NCBI GenBank assembly: GCA_022225965.2
Contig: JAKJXP020000135.1
Span: 1 to 64,000 of the forward strand
Direction of reading: 5' to 3'
DNA length: 64,000 nucleotides
DNA from: Diatrype stigma
Taxonomy: Eukaryota; Ascomycota; Sordariomycetes; Xylariales; Diatrypaceae
The notes beneath the pieces are model-generated. The model worked only from the letters and a program-made list of their open reading frames with translations, ran no database searches and was not told the DNA's origin. The translations under genes were made by a program, and so were the position numbers. Below are positions 32,623-43,580 of this stretch, piece by piece (position 1 is the stretch's first letter; each line of letters opens with the position of its first letter).

Positions 32623-34586
32623 ATGGCGACAGAGACAACGACGACGAACGGGGCAGCAGCAGCGACGAACGGGGCATCCACGAACGGGGCCGTGACAGCA
32701 GTTCCAGCGCCTGTTGCGCCAAAGCTAGATGCGGACGGCGAAGGCTACGACCCGACGAAGATCTGGACGACGCTGCTGACGAACCGGGCGTACTTCGGGG
32801 GCCTCCTGGTGCTGGACCACTCGCTGCGCAAGCACCGGAGCCGGTACCGGCTCAAGGTCATGGTGACGCGCGCCGTCGAGCGGGACGCCGAGTACATGCG
32901 CGCCTTCGCCGTCGCCGGCATCCCCACCATCGTCGTCGACCCCATCGAGCCCGCGCCCCGCGACGGCAAGGTCAACCGCGGCACCTGGGAGAAGCTCGCG
33001 CCGTGGGGCTTTACCGAGTACGAGGTAAGTTTTTTTTTCTTTCTTTTTTGTTTCGATTTTCAGGAGAGAAGAGGGGAGGGGAGGGGAGAGGAGAAGGGAG
33101 GGGGCGGGAGCCGCGGGAGAAGCAGATGAAAAAAAGTGTCAAGTCTGTCGGTGGCGGGTTTTTTTATTATCGATGGTTGTGATATCCCCGCTCGTTGATT
33201 GATCTGCCGCACTCATCAGGGGGAGATTCTTACCTAGATTCTCCCGTCTCTTCCTCGTGGTGTTTCTGTGTTGCTGTGGACAGTCGGCCTTCTCGCGGAG
33301 TCTTTGACGCACTACGATGCGGTTGTTTGTGTGCATATAGGTGCCGATATGGAGCCCCCTACCCTCCTGTACCCCCATATATTCTGAGAGGAAGGGAAAA
33401 GAGGGGCTGCCATGTCGCAGCGGACCGTATTATAGGGGTTTCTTGTTGCGATCGTAGTTATATGTTGGCCGGCTAGTCTGCGGTGGCTGACATGGAGATC
33501 ACCTTCCGAAACAGCGCGTTGTGCTGCTCGACAGCGACCAAATCATCCTCCACAACATCGACTACATGATGGAGGTGGACCTGCCCGAGGGCTGGATCGC
33601 AAGCACGCACGCCTGCACTTGCAATCCGCGGAAGCTGCCGCACTACAGCAAGTCCTGGTAAGTTGACGAAACAACACAACCCGCTTGGGATTCAGTCAAG
33701 GAGTGGATGAGTGGGCAGGCTTTCTCACGAGGAAGTTCTACCTAAACTCTTCTGCGGTGTCTTGGAAGGAGAAGGGAAAAGAAGGGGGTAGATGTGGTGG
33801 AAAAGTGACCTTGCTCACCTGTGCTTTTCTCTTCCCAAACAGGGTCCCCGAGAACTGCGCCTTCACGGCCGCGAACCAGGAGACAGGCGAGCCGGCGCCC
33901 ATCGTCGAGGGCCAAGTCCCAGAGAACCATCACCTCCTGAACAGCGGGACCGTGGTGTTGCAGCCCTCGAAGGCGGCGTACGATGCCCTGATACACGCCA
34001 TGAACACGCATCCGGACGTGCCAAACAGTAAGTACCTGCAAATAGCGCCACTACCGATCGGAGATGTTCCGTGCCATCTTACTCCCTCTTTTCCACTCCC
34101 ACACTTTACCCCCTGTCTCGCCCCTTCTTCTCCCCTTTTCTAGCTCATGGGAAGAAAGAGAAAGAAGACAAGGGCAAGAAGGACGAAACGAAGGGGGTGC
34201 TGAAGATCGGAGGGGGGTTCAATCAGCTCCAGAGGCTTACTTTCCCAGTGATATTCTTCGACCAAGACCTCCTCGCCATCGTGTACCGCAACCGGTGGCG
34301 GCCGCTGCCGTACGTGTACAACGCGCTGAAGCCGATGCGGGCCTGCCACGCGTCGCTGTGGCGCGACGCCGACGTCCGCGTCTTGCACTACATCCTGGAC
34401 AAGCCGTGGAAGAGCCGCGCCTTCGACGCGGCCGACACCATCCAGAGCACCCACCGCCTCTGGTGGGACGAGTTCGCCGAGGTCGAGAGGGAGTGGGTGG
34501 CTAGTAGCGAAGGGAAGGGGGACCAGGAGGAGGAGAAGAGAAAGCTGTGGGAGAACGTGGTGAAACCGGTCGTTGCGCAGGAGTAA
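32623..34586 (+). CDS. Glycosyltransferase family 8 protein (glycogenin-like fold)
   Basis: Four exons (32623-33024, 33515-33657, 33843-34027, 34144-34586) give 390 residues. TTLLTNRAYFGGLLVLDHSL opens the GT-A fold. RVVLLDSDQI carries the metal-binding DxD at residues 140-142. HHLLNSGTVVLQPSKAAYD and FFDQDLLAIVYRNRWRPLPY are typical GT8 blocks, and RVLHYILDKPW provides the late His/Lys metal/donor loop. GT8 enzymes use nucleotide sugars; glycogenin, galactinol synthase and fungal inositol/GlcNAc transferases belong here, and the exact acceptor cannot be read from the sequence. There is no signal peptide, so a cytosolic location is likely. Intron 1 is 490 nt; introns 2 and 3 are 185 and 116 nt, with phases consistent. 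The N-terminus has TNGA repeats. Confidence 0.87.
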
Positions 34587-36461
34587 GCTTGAAGGGAGTG
34601 GGGTTTGGATACTTAAGTCTTGGATGATAGAATAACAGGATAGAAATATTGAAATGGGATGGGAGGGGATAGGTGTAAGGGTGGCCTGTCAGAAATATGT
34701 TGGGTCTTTTCTCCTTCCTCTGTATCTCTTTCCCCCTTTTCTTCTCTCGTTGAATACGTTCACATGGGTTGGAAGATCAGATAGGATGGACACAACTGTA
34801 TTGGTTTTTGTTGTAGTGATGTGTAATGAAAGCTGTATACATGCGTACGGTAGATGATGATGCTACCACGATTTTATTTGCTGCACAGATCTGAAATCAA
34901 ACAGGTGACCTCCCAATCGACTCATACTTCACGATACATATCAACCACAAAAAATATTTACAATCGTGCAGCTTGTAGACCAGAAAGCTTTTACCTCCAC
35001 CTACCTACATAGCCTTAGGTATCAGGACAATCAATTCGCGAGGAGCATTACCCACCTACCACTGCTGCACCTGTAACGGAACAGCCATCTTATGAGGATT
35101 ACTTGAAACTCCGTACACCAGATGGGAAAGGAAAGGCTTGCTTCGCGACCGGACCACCGTACGAAATCTGGCTTTGCTAGACTAGAGAACCTACAATAGA
35201 CAGCCAGAAGAAACTTCTCCTGAATATCGGGACTCTCCCCAGTAGCAACACCCCCCGCCCCTCCTCCTACATGCCCGCAAGATCCGAATAATCAACCGAA
35301 TAATCAGGAGTCGGGGGAAGGGTTCGGCAGAACTCAGGGAATTTACCACCTGCGGCCGGAGGGGATATAAACCATAATAAGGGCTCGCTCTTTCACCGAA
35401 GCAAGCAACGCACTTGGCCTAGGGGTACAGCTAGAGTTCCACCTTCCGGGTGCATTGCACGAGCAATGTGTTCACATGCCCTGCGGACTTAGGCCTCCAC
35501 GACTGGCCCGGGTTTGCGTTAGGGGCATGATGGCAGACTCAGTTGTATCAGAGATGTACGGCCGTTATCCGACTGCGGCCCGAACTCTTTTGCCATTTTG
35601 CTGTACTAAATTTTTTTATGTTTTTTTATGTCCCATGGGGGTTCGAATCCCACCTATGCGAACACCTGTTCCCTCTTCTTTTTGGTGATGAGGCGGTTGT
35701 GGGTCCTTATCCTTTAACAACGGCTTCCCCCCCCCCCCACCACTGTCTTTCTCCCCCTTCGTTTCTTCCTTGCCTAGGTACACTTCGAAGATTGATATTA
35801 TCAGTTCGGCATAGCATTCCCACCTACCTACCGGTCGTGATCCCACAGAAAGATGCAAATCCAGATCAAGAATCAAGATAAGGTCTAACTAACTATTTAA
35901 GGCGATTGCCCAACCAACCAAGCCGAACAATCGAGCATATCAGAGCTATTCTGGATATCCAGAGACCGATGAGAAGCTTTCTTCGATCTTAGCCTAGATT
36001 TTGCACTCCCCTCGGACGTACCCTAGAAATTCTGTTTGGATATCCAAGGCGGAATATCTCAGAAGCTGATGTCCATAACGAGTGCTCGTGACGGATCTAA
36101 GTAGAACAAATCAACCAAATAATTTTCTATGGTCTCAGGGAGCGTGTACCGATCTATCTTTGTTTCCGCGGACGTGGACGGAATCCGACGGCGTACCTAT
36201 GTATACTTAAACAGGAATCCAGGGTCCGTATTTTCTCTCTTTATCCAGTTTCCAATAGTTACATCCTGCAATTCGCAACTATCGCAGCCAACAGCCTTGG
36301 CTGCATAACCCGTACCTATACTAACAGCCGGCGACAAAAGGTCCAACGAGTGAGTGGCAGGACTGGTCGATCATCCGCAACTGGCACTCCCCCCAAAAAT
36401 ACAAAGAACTATATAAGCAAGTAACCACGCAGTTCGGTTCCGAACTAGGTAGGCGCGCAGT
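34587..36461. other. Intergenic region between GT8 and the membrane-protein gene
   Basis: 1.9 kb of non-coding sequence with poly-T and poly-C runs (35612-35632, 35729-35739). A GGGTTCGAATCCC word at about 35638-35650 resembles a tRNA T-arm but lacks a matching 5' half. Nothing else is recognised. Confidence 0.4.
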
Positions 36462-38857
36462 TCAAACTCTCGACACCCTCAGCGTCTCCTTGAGCCCCTT
36501 CAGCAACCGCACCGCCTCCGCCAGGCTCTCCCTGTGCTCGTCCAGCATGGCGTGCTGGGTGGCGAGGAGTTGCCGCTGGGCGCGGATGAGGTCTCGCGCG
36601 GCGTCGAGGTTCCTCTTCAGGCGCGCCATCTCGATCTCGATCTCGGCCCCGGCCCCGAACTGAATCTCTACATCATCATGGCTCTCCTTCCCGTCCTTCT
36701 CCTTGTTCGCGTCCAGGGGCCTGTTCTTCTTCTCAGACTCAGTCACTTCTGCCACTGTTGCTGTTGCGGTCCCTCGATCCCGGCTTCCCCAGCGGAGAAG
36801 CAGGTTCGCGCTGCTGCTGCTGCCGCATCCTCCTCTGCCTTCTCCTCCAAGTGCATAACTGTTCGCGCCGTCGTCATCATCGTCGTCGCGGTTCGCCAGG
36901 ACGAGGACCGGGTCCCACAGCGAGAAAAAAGACGCCACCACCGCTGCCCTCAACCTCGCGATCGGGTTTCTGGACGCCAGACCACCAGACGCGGAGGATG
37001 TCGTGGCCCGGGTAGCCGCCGTAGGGAGGTCGGTCTGCTGACCGCCGCCGGGGGTGGCGCAGAGCGTGTAGATGTCCGGCCGGTTCTCGAAGGGGCAGAA
37101 GATGGTGTCGCCAGACGGCGATGGCTCGCTGCTTGGCGGCGGCGGCGACTCCGCAGCTGTCCGAGTGGCGATGTCCTCCGCCTCAGAGGGGGAGGGGGAG
37201 GGAGAGGCTAGGCTATCGGTAAGAGACGTTGTGCAGGGCTGCGGTTCGAGGTTGGCAGTGGTGGCGAGATCCGTGTCGGTGTCGGAGGCGGCATTGTCAA
37301 CAGTCGACGCAAGCGTGGGGTGGGAAGTGACGAATGTCGTCTTCGTAAGTATCACGGTGCTTTTCCGCTCCAGATCATCCCTAGATTTAAGGGGATCTGT
37401 GAGCTCCGCTCCTTCCATGATAGACTTTTTAGCCTGGCGACCAATAGCGAGAATGGGGACTATGGTTCGAGTGGTCGCGGCACTTGGAAACTTCGTCTGC
37501 TCTTCGGCAGGTAAAGCTGTCGTCGTATGAGAGACTCCCCATAATGTGGTGTCAACTGCGTCTGTATAAATATCATTCATTAGCATCGATGCCTTTCAGC
37601 GCCCGCCCCTATATCCGTCTGTCTACGGGTTGCCTCCACCAGGCGCCCTAGTAGGGATACCCTCTCAATGTAAGTAATAAATATATATATATGGACGTAT
37701 TCACTCACGAGTCCCGTTATGCTCTGCTGCTCGAATACGTTTAGCAGCCTCGGAGGCTATAGCATTGTAGCCCACTGTGTGTTGCAGACTCTGTCAGCTA
37801 ATCACCAGCTAGCACCGACGCCTTCATCGTTACGTACAGATCAGAACGAATAACTGTATGAATATGATGAGGGCAAGTCCGATATAAGCTGGGCCAAGCC
37901 ACTTGGGAATGCGGGATTTAGAGGCTTTCGGTGGCCCGCTCATCAGCCCTGTGGTGCGAGAGAAGGCAAGACAAGAGAGTGTTAGCAACCAATCTGTTCT
38001 TCTCGGCACGGGGCTTACCAAGCACGCCGAATCTGTGCCCTTGTGATTGTGAGGATGGATTTTGACTGACCTCTAGCTGTGGAATATTTCTCATCCATAT
38101 TACCGTCCACAGTTTTGCCTCCATTGGTCTCTGAATTCGGGCTCGCGGCCGACTGCGTGCACTGAATGCAGGCTGCATCTATAAGATGATCAAGAAGTGA
38201 TCGGTCCCTATGGATCCCCTCTTCCTGTCCTCTGGCATCGCCTTGCTGTTTCTGTGGATATTTAGAAATCGCACCATTACCATCATTGCCCTCATTATCA
38301 GTAGCACCAACAGCCTGGAGACTGCACCTCTGTCCAGTAGCAGACAAGGCCGAAGCCGTTGTCATCGCCACCGGACCGCCCCTGGAGAGTCTCCGCAACC
38401 GCTCGGAAGGCACGCGCGGGGGAGGCGGCGTCAGTGGCGCGAATACCACCCTGCGGGAACCGACTACCTTGCGACGGCCGGTAGGTAAAAGAAGGGGCAG
38501 AGGAAGGAGTTCATCGTCTGGCTTTAGGAGGTACTTCTCGATGGGAGTCAGGGGTAGGGCTGGCGGAGACCAGGTCTGGCCCCGGGACCTGGGCTTAGGT
38601 CTGGGACTGGGCTCGGGCTCAGGTTCAGTCTCGGCACTGTTGCTGGCTTCCTTGTGTGATTGCTCGTGTGGCTGCTTCAGTATCGAATCGGAATCGCCAT
38701 TGTGCTCGTCGCAAGCCTTGTCCCTGGTATCATTGTCGTTGCTAGGATTGGTTTCTTGGTGCCAGATATGGAGGTCATGGAGGTGCGGCGAGGCGGTGGT
38801 TGCCCTTCGCTTCGTATGGTGTTGTGCCTGTGCCTGTGCCTGTGCCTGTGTCGACAT
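36462..38857 (-). CDS. Single-pass membrane protein of unknown function
   Basis: Four exons (38857-38071, 37948-37838, 37774-37709, 37561-36462) give 687 residues. I do not recognise a family. The N-terminal 260 residues are polar and low-complexity, with AQAQAQAQ, then EPEPEPSPRPKPRSR and a LPLTPIEKYLLKPDDELLPL motif. One hydrophobic helix (AYIGLALIIFIQLFVLIL) lies at about 283-300 after a basic KSRIPKW stretch. It is followed by YNAIASEAAKRIRAAEHNGT. The C-terminal half is Ser/Thr/Pro-rich and ends in a coiled coil (ARLKRNLDAARDLIRAQRQL onward). Introns are 37949-38070 (donor GTCAGT, weak), 37775-37837 and 37562-37708, and phases agree. The first in-frame ATG is MSTQAQ. The first donor is the least certain point. 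A GTAAGC donor nearby would throw the helix out of frame. Confidence 0.6.
38825..38851. repeat. 6-bp tandem repeat encoding Gln-Ala
   Basis: Four units of GTGCCT/TGCCTG on the plus strand, coding AQAQAQAQ at the N-terminus of the membrane protein on the minus strand. Confidence 0.85.
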
Positions 38858-39484
38858 TGTGCTGCCGTCGTTAACCAGCGGCTCTGCCAGGCAGATGGTC
38901 AGGTTAATCCGATAGGAATACGTATTGATGGTATGTTCTGTTAGGGTCGCTTTCTGCCTTCTTTTTTCTTCTTTTTCTTTCTGGATGGCCGGATAGAACA
39001 AGAAATTAGGAGGAATTAGGGACAGGGGTAGGAACAAGTCCGGTGGAATTGATGATATAACAATATAGGGACGATGAAGGTAGGTAGTTATTCGTGGATG
39101 AAACGGAAGATGTCCAGCTGATGATGGATGATGCTAGGTTCGTAAGTACCTATTTATGGGTAGGTAGGGTAAACACCTAGGTTGTTGGACAACTGAGTAG
39201 ATGAGTAATGCGTTCTGACGGGTATGTAAACAGGTACTCAAGTAGGTACCAAGTAATTGGGTAGACAATGATGTTGATAGGAATGCAGGAAGGACGTCAA
39301 AAAGAACATAGAGCTTGATGTAGATCTGTGTATGGGCTTGGTTGGCGAGAGAGACCCAACATGTATTTATATAGGTAGGTATGTAAGTGCCATTTAACCA
39401 AGAGAGAACAAGAACATTGATGGGAAAGTGCATGTACCGAAAGATGGTAGATAAGGTACACGAACGGGAATGGTGCAACTAACC

Positions 39485-39485
<1 letters not shown>

Positions 39486-39520
<35 letters not shown>
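39486..39520. repeat. Homopolymer run of 35 C
   Basis: An uninterrupted C tract lies 69 bases beyond the stop codon of the secreted Cys-rich gene. On the transcribed strand of that gene it would be a G tract in the 3' flank. Its exact length is likely to be unreliable in assembly. Confidence 0.95.
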
Positions 39521-39589
39521 TTCACAGCCGACGAACGTAACAACCGCTTCCTTCTCCAAGTCTTCTCCTACCACTCCCCGACAAGCTGA

Positions 39590-39970
39590 CTATAGCGGGT
39601 AGAGGCAAATCCCGATGCAGTCGGCGCCTCCGTTCTGGGGATCGCAGTCGTCGTTGGGCCAGTCGTAGCACACCGAAGGCCCCCACCCGGGGAGGCATTC
39701 GAGGCCGCGGAAGCCCGCGCACTGGGCCCAGTCGTCCGGCACGCAGATGCCCGGCTGGTCGGTCGGGCCGCCCGTGATGCGCGGGTCCTGGATGCACTGG
39801 AAGCCGTACTCGCACTCCACCGGGTGGGGCGTGAAGCCGCCGCAGGGAGCGTAGGCGGCGACGGGCGAGCCTCCTCCTCCTTCCTGGCGAGCGCGCACGG
39901 GCGAGCTGCGGGAACCAGAGGCGGTCGCTGCTGCCGCGAGGGCGATGGTGAGGGTGGAGATGAGCTGCAT
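39590..39970 (-). CDS. Small secreted cysteine-rich protein
   Basis: An intronless 126-residue protein. MQLISTLTIALAAAATASG is a clear signal peptide. A short Arg-rich propeptide-like segment (SRSSPVRARQ) follows and could be a Kex2-type processing site. The mature domain has ten cysteines in about 85 residues. APCGGFTPHPVECEYGFQC recalls the start of a family 1 cellulose-binding module, but the second half (CVPDDWAQCAGFRGLECLPG; CIGICLYP) does not fit one such module, so no family is assigned. It has many Asp, Gly and Trp residues and is probably disulfide-rich and extracellular. It fits an apoplastic effector-like or cell-wall-associated protein. A TATAAATA box lies about 155 bases upstream. 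Confidence 0.75.
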   Translation of the reverse strand: MQLISTLTIALAAAATASGSRSSPVRARQEGGGGSPVAAYAPCGGFTPHPVECEYGFQCIQDPRITGGPTDQPGICVPDDWAQCAGFRGLECLPGWGPSVCYDWPNDDCDPQNGGADCIGICLYPL

Positions 39971-40124
39971 TGTTGTTGCTTCTTTTCTACGGGGTTGAGA
40001 GAAATTACGATGTACTGCTGGTGGGCGGATGGATGGCAGGCTTCTTAGGCAGCTCTGTGGTCAGTGTGTTGGATGCTGGATGCCGATGGAATGATATGGA
40101 GGTGCTTGTACGATGGCACCGTCC

Positions 40125-40132
40125 TATTTATA
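40125..40132 (-). promoter_or_regulatory. TATA box (TATAAATA) of the small secreted protein gene
   Basis: TATAAATA on the minus strand, about 155 bases upstream of the ATG at 39970. Position and orientation suit a core promoter for an inducible secreted-protein gene. Confidence 0.45.
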
Positions 40133-40464
40133 CCACAATCACGCTCGTACCTAGTTATATGTACGAGAAAGCTAGGAGGCCGCCGTCTTCTCAGCTTCGG
40201 GTTAGGACGAGTAATCTTTTGCAAGCCATGGGCTGATCATATGGTTACCCAAACATGACTTCTTAGACAATCCTAGGTACACCGTCCAATAAGGACGCAG
40301 ATCCCCCGAGGAGCATCCCTATTGAACCAGGACGTCCTGGTGTATTCATCGAAGAGGCTTGCTTCCTCCTTGGGCCAGACCCCTGGGATTATCAAGGCTG
40401 AGCCATACTCTGCATCAACCACCGCCCGTTGAAATTTGGAGAGTTCTAGTTAGCTGATATCAGC

Positions 40465-40803
40465 TTATGGTCTTGTCCTGATTGCACCGGTGATGGTCAG
40501 CCATGGTAACACAGACAAAGGACTTCTAGAGTAACTCGTCGGCCAATATTCATGACTAGCAGGGCAGAAGACACTATATACGCTGCGCTTCTTGGCGCTT
40601 AGTTCGATTACAATTCGTTCTTGTATATTCACAGCTTCTAATGGTGATTCATAGTAAGTAATGGTCACATGGTACGCAAATATTATCCCTAAAGTTCGAT
40701 CATCTCTTTTCCCCCTTTCTTCCCACTCGCGCATCTGTTCAGCTTTCCAGTACGTGACAACCCAGTTCGCTTCAACATAGTAGGACTGTGTATGATTACC
40801 CAT
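40465..40803 (-). CDS. Possible small hypothetical protein or fragment
   Basis: An ATG-started frame of about 113 residues (MGNHTQSYYVEANWVVTYWK; later RTLGIIFAYHVTITYYESPL). The composition is protein-like, with many Tyr, Trp and Glu, but there is no recognisable domain, signal or splice context, and it lies in AT-richer intergenic DNA. It may be a relic or a chance frame. Confidence 0.2.
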   Translation of the reverse strand: MGNHTQSYYVEANWVVTYWKAEQMREWEERGKRDDRTLGIIFAYHVTITYYESPLEAVNIQERIVIELSAKKRSVYSVFCPASHEYWPTSYSRSPLSVLPWLTITGAIRTRP

Positions 40804-41685
40804 GGCCAACAAGGAAACCGTATAATTATCTGCGGCATCGAACTCAAGTCTCGATGGACTTGGGCTTTACAATCACGTTGTGGTAACTACGAACCATGGA
40901 GGTATCATGCCAAGCCCATACGCTTATGGCTGACAGGATCATCGCGACTCAACACCGCCTGCTCAAGATCAGATGCCATTACCAAAAGCATCTTACTCCA
41001 AAAGTCATAAGACCGTCTGAAGCCGAGGTTGTGTTGCATTACTCTTTAGTTGGAATCTTATACGAGGTATGCGTTTGGGGAGAGTTTCCGAGCCGTAGCT
41101 TGATATGCTGCAGTACGAAGTGATGTTGATAGCACAGGACGAAGAGTTTATCGGATCTAAAACCAACCCTGTGAATATCCCTCTCTCATGCTACCAATCA
41201 TATTTAGCTACTTATCTATGTAACTGAGCTTCAGTGGATGGGGAGGGAGTCACCCCTTTTCTTTTCTGGACGGGTTGAGGGTTAAGGGTTTGGGGACAGC
41301 AAGGGGGCTAGGTATACAATATTCTAATATGTTGTTCTAGGGAGTGATCGGATCATTATTACACGGAATAAACTGTGGATTGGCGCACCTGTTAAATCAA
41401 TTCGCGAAGTTCAAAGCCGTTGGTTGCTCAGGTCCTCTCCTTTAGTGTCTATTAGCCCATTACTTCGCCTCATCCTCGCATATGGTACCCCTCGTTGGAA
41501 TCCTCGAGCCTGTACGTATAGGTTTGCCCGCACTCAATCCGTGCTCCCTCATCCCCCAGCTGTCATATGGCCTGGTCCCTATTGATCGGCCACATTAGTC
41601 AGGGTACTTGCTCGTATGTAGTCGTCTTCTCTAGTTAGTTCCACCACCAAGTTCTGTCGTTCGTCGTCCTTTGCTCGGCTCCACG
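40804..41685. other. Upstream region of the FAD oxidoreductase gene
   Basis: Non-coding. It contains GGGTTGAGGGTTAAGGGTTTGGGG near 41273-41297, a telomere-like but short G/T-rich run. No clear TATA box near the start. Confidence 0.35.
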
Positions 41686-43226
41686 ATGTCAGTCTCCGAC
41701 GCAATCGAAGCTGTGGGGGAAACCTCCAGGGGATTGGTTGCCCTCCCTGGAAGCGAGCAGTACGAGACGATCCTTAAATCGTACTTCCCGGAGCTGGAGC
41801 GCGAGTTGCGACCTGCATGCTTCCTGACCCCGAGCTCGGCGTCCCAAGTTGCGGATATAGTCAAGGCCATAAAACCCTTCGTGGGTCGGAGCTCGAAGGT
41901 TGCGATTTGCGGTTCCGGTCAGCAGGCGACGCCCGCGGTGGCAAATGTTCACGGTGGCCTCACGATCCACATGAGAAATCTGCAAGGAGTCACGATTGAC
42001 ACGGAGCGAAACATAGTCTCAGTTGCGGCCGGGGAACAGATGGGGAAAGTGTATGAGCACGCGATAGCTGCGGGACTCGGGGTCGTGGGTAATCGACACT
42101 CAAGCGGTGGGATTGGAGGGGACGCTCTTCAAGGCGAGTACCGATAAATATGGCGTAGACTGACCACGTCCTGACTCATCTCCAGGTGGGCTTTCATACT
42201 TCTCTTATGCCCAGGGTTTCATCTGTGACAACGTCGTCAACTACGAAGTCGTCCTCGCCAGCGGAGATATTGTGAATGCCAACGTCGACACCAACAGGGA
42301 CTTGTGGATTGCACTCAAAGGCGGAGGAAACAACTTCGGCATCGTAACTCGCTTCGACCTCCGCGCCTTCAGCCAGGACCAGCTGTGGGGCGGGAAGCTC
42401 TTCTACTTCCAGCCCAGCTTCTCCGAGCAGATACAAAGTCTCGTCGAATACCTACATTGCCCGGAGGCTGATGTTGACGTCCATATCTGCGTCAGTCTCG
42501 GATTTGCCGCCGCTCTCGGTAGCATTCTATGCATGAATGATGTCTTCTGCACAAATCCGGAGAAACCGGAAGCACTAAGACCATTCACAGAAATCCAGCC
42601 TCAGATAGATCAGATGAACACACTCCGTGTTGATACCCTGAAAGGTTTTACAGATGAAGGATTTTCTGGCGCGCTTCCAAACAGGTAAGTGAGCATTGCA
42701 TCTGGGCTCTTTGCCAGCATGGAAGAAATTGACCTCTGATAGGGTGGTGAAAATGTCTACGACTGTCAAAGCGGATGTCAGGATCCTTCAGTATGCTGTG
42801 CAAACATACCACGAATCGTTTGAAAAGTTGAAAGGGGTTACGAACCTCCTCTTTTCGATCACTTTCGAGCCATTACCTGTATCCCTGATTGAACAGTCCA
42901 TTGCCCGTGGCGGAAATTCGCTGGGGCTCAAGCCGGCAGATGGACCGCTGGTTGTAGTGCTGTTTTACACTTCCTGGGATAGTCCCGATGACGACAAGAA
43001 CGTGTATGATGTCAATACGGAATCACTCGAAAATATTGACCGCGAGGCACAGGGAAATAAAGTCTCCGCATCTTATCGATACTTGAACTACTCATTTCCT
43101 CACCAAGATCCTATTAGTTCATACGGGCCCGAGAGTAGGGCACATTTGCTCGCCGTCAGCGCAAAATATGACCCAGAAGGATTCTTCCAAGCCGCAGGTG
43201 TGGGGCCATTCAAGCTCCGAATGTAA
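41686..43226 (+). CDS. FAD-linked oxidoreductase, berberine-bridge-enzyme-like
   Basis: Three exons (41686-42133, 42186-42684, 42743-43226) give 476 residues. The N-terminal FAD_binding_4 (PCMH) domain includes RPACFLTPSSASQVADIVKA, GVTIDTERNIVSVAAGEQMG and GNRHSSGGIGGDALQGGLSY. The C-terminal BBE motif is YLNYSFPHQDPISSYG. The family oxidises alcohols, sugars or secondary-metabolite intermediates. The usual flavin-linking His of the RxGGH motif appears replaced (ICGSGQQATPAVA), and a Cys in the second loop is absent, so FAD is probably not bicovalently bound. There is no signal peptide. Intron 1 (42134-42185) is a GC-AG intron: donor AAG|GCGAGT, acceptor CCAG. Only this choice restores ALQGGLSYF in frame. 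Intron 2 is 42685-42742. The ATG is the first in frame. It is convergent with the tannase gene. Confidence 0.88.
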
Positions 43227-43580
43227 GCTTCCAGAATGGCTTATGCATCTATTAACCGAATATTACGATTGCCTGGTTTTGGCTGTGCTGTTGTCTATGA
43301 GGCAGGGGGGGTGGGTGGGTATTAGCCCCTATTTACCAAATGTAAATTACGTGACTGCGTGTATCTTACCGTTAGGAAAGTATATATAACACACCATACA
43401 ACACACCATACACATAACAACGTAGGATTGATGTGTTGCAGAATAAACATTGCAATTCAATTGAATGTAAAATGTACAAAGAATATGAGTATGATATAGC
43501 ACGTTGCCTACCATCTATGTACAAGACCAGGGAGTTCCCGCTTGCAGACGTGGCCTACGCAGAACCGGTCATTCCCCCAT
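43227..43580. other. Convergent 3' region between the oxidoreductase and tannase genes
   Basis: 354 bases, with a direct repeat AACACACCATACA (43388-43414) in AT-rich sequence. Probably holds both 3' ends. Confidence 0.5.

Noticed and set aside
35636..35658. GGGTTCGAATCCC, resembling a tRNA T-arm
   Set aside because: No complementary acceptor 5' half, D-arm or anticodon arm could be found at the right distance, and a T-rich stretch lies directly upstream.
41273..41297. Telomere-like GGGTTGAGGGTTAAGGGTTT run
   Set aside because: It is only about three imperfect units long, so an interstitial telomere is not supported.
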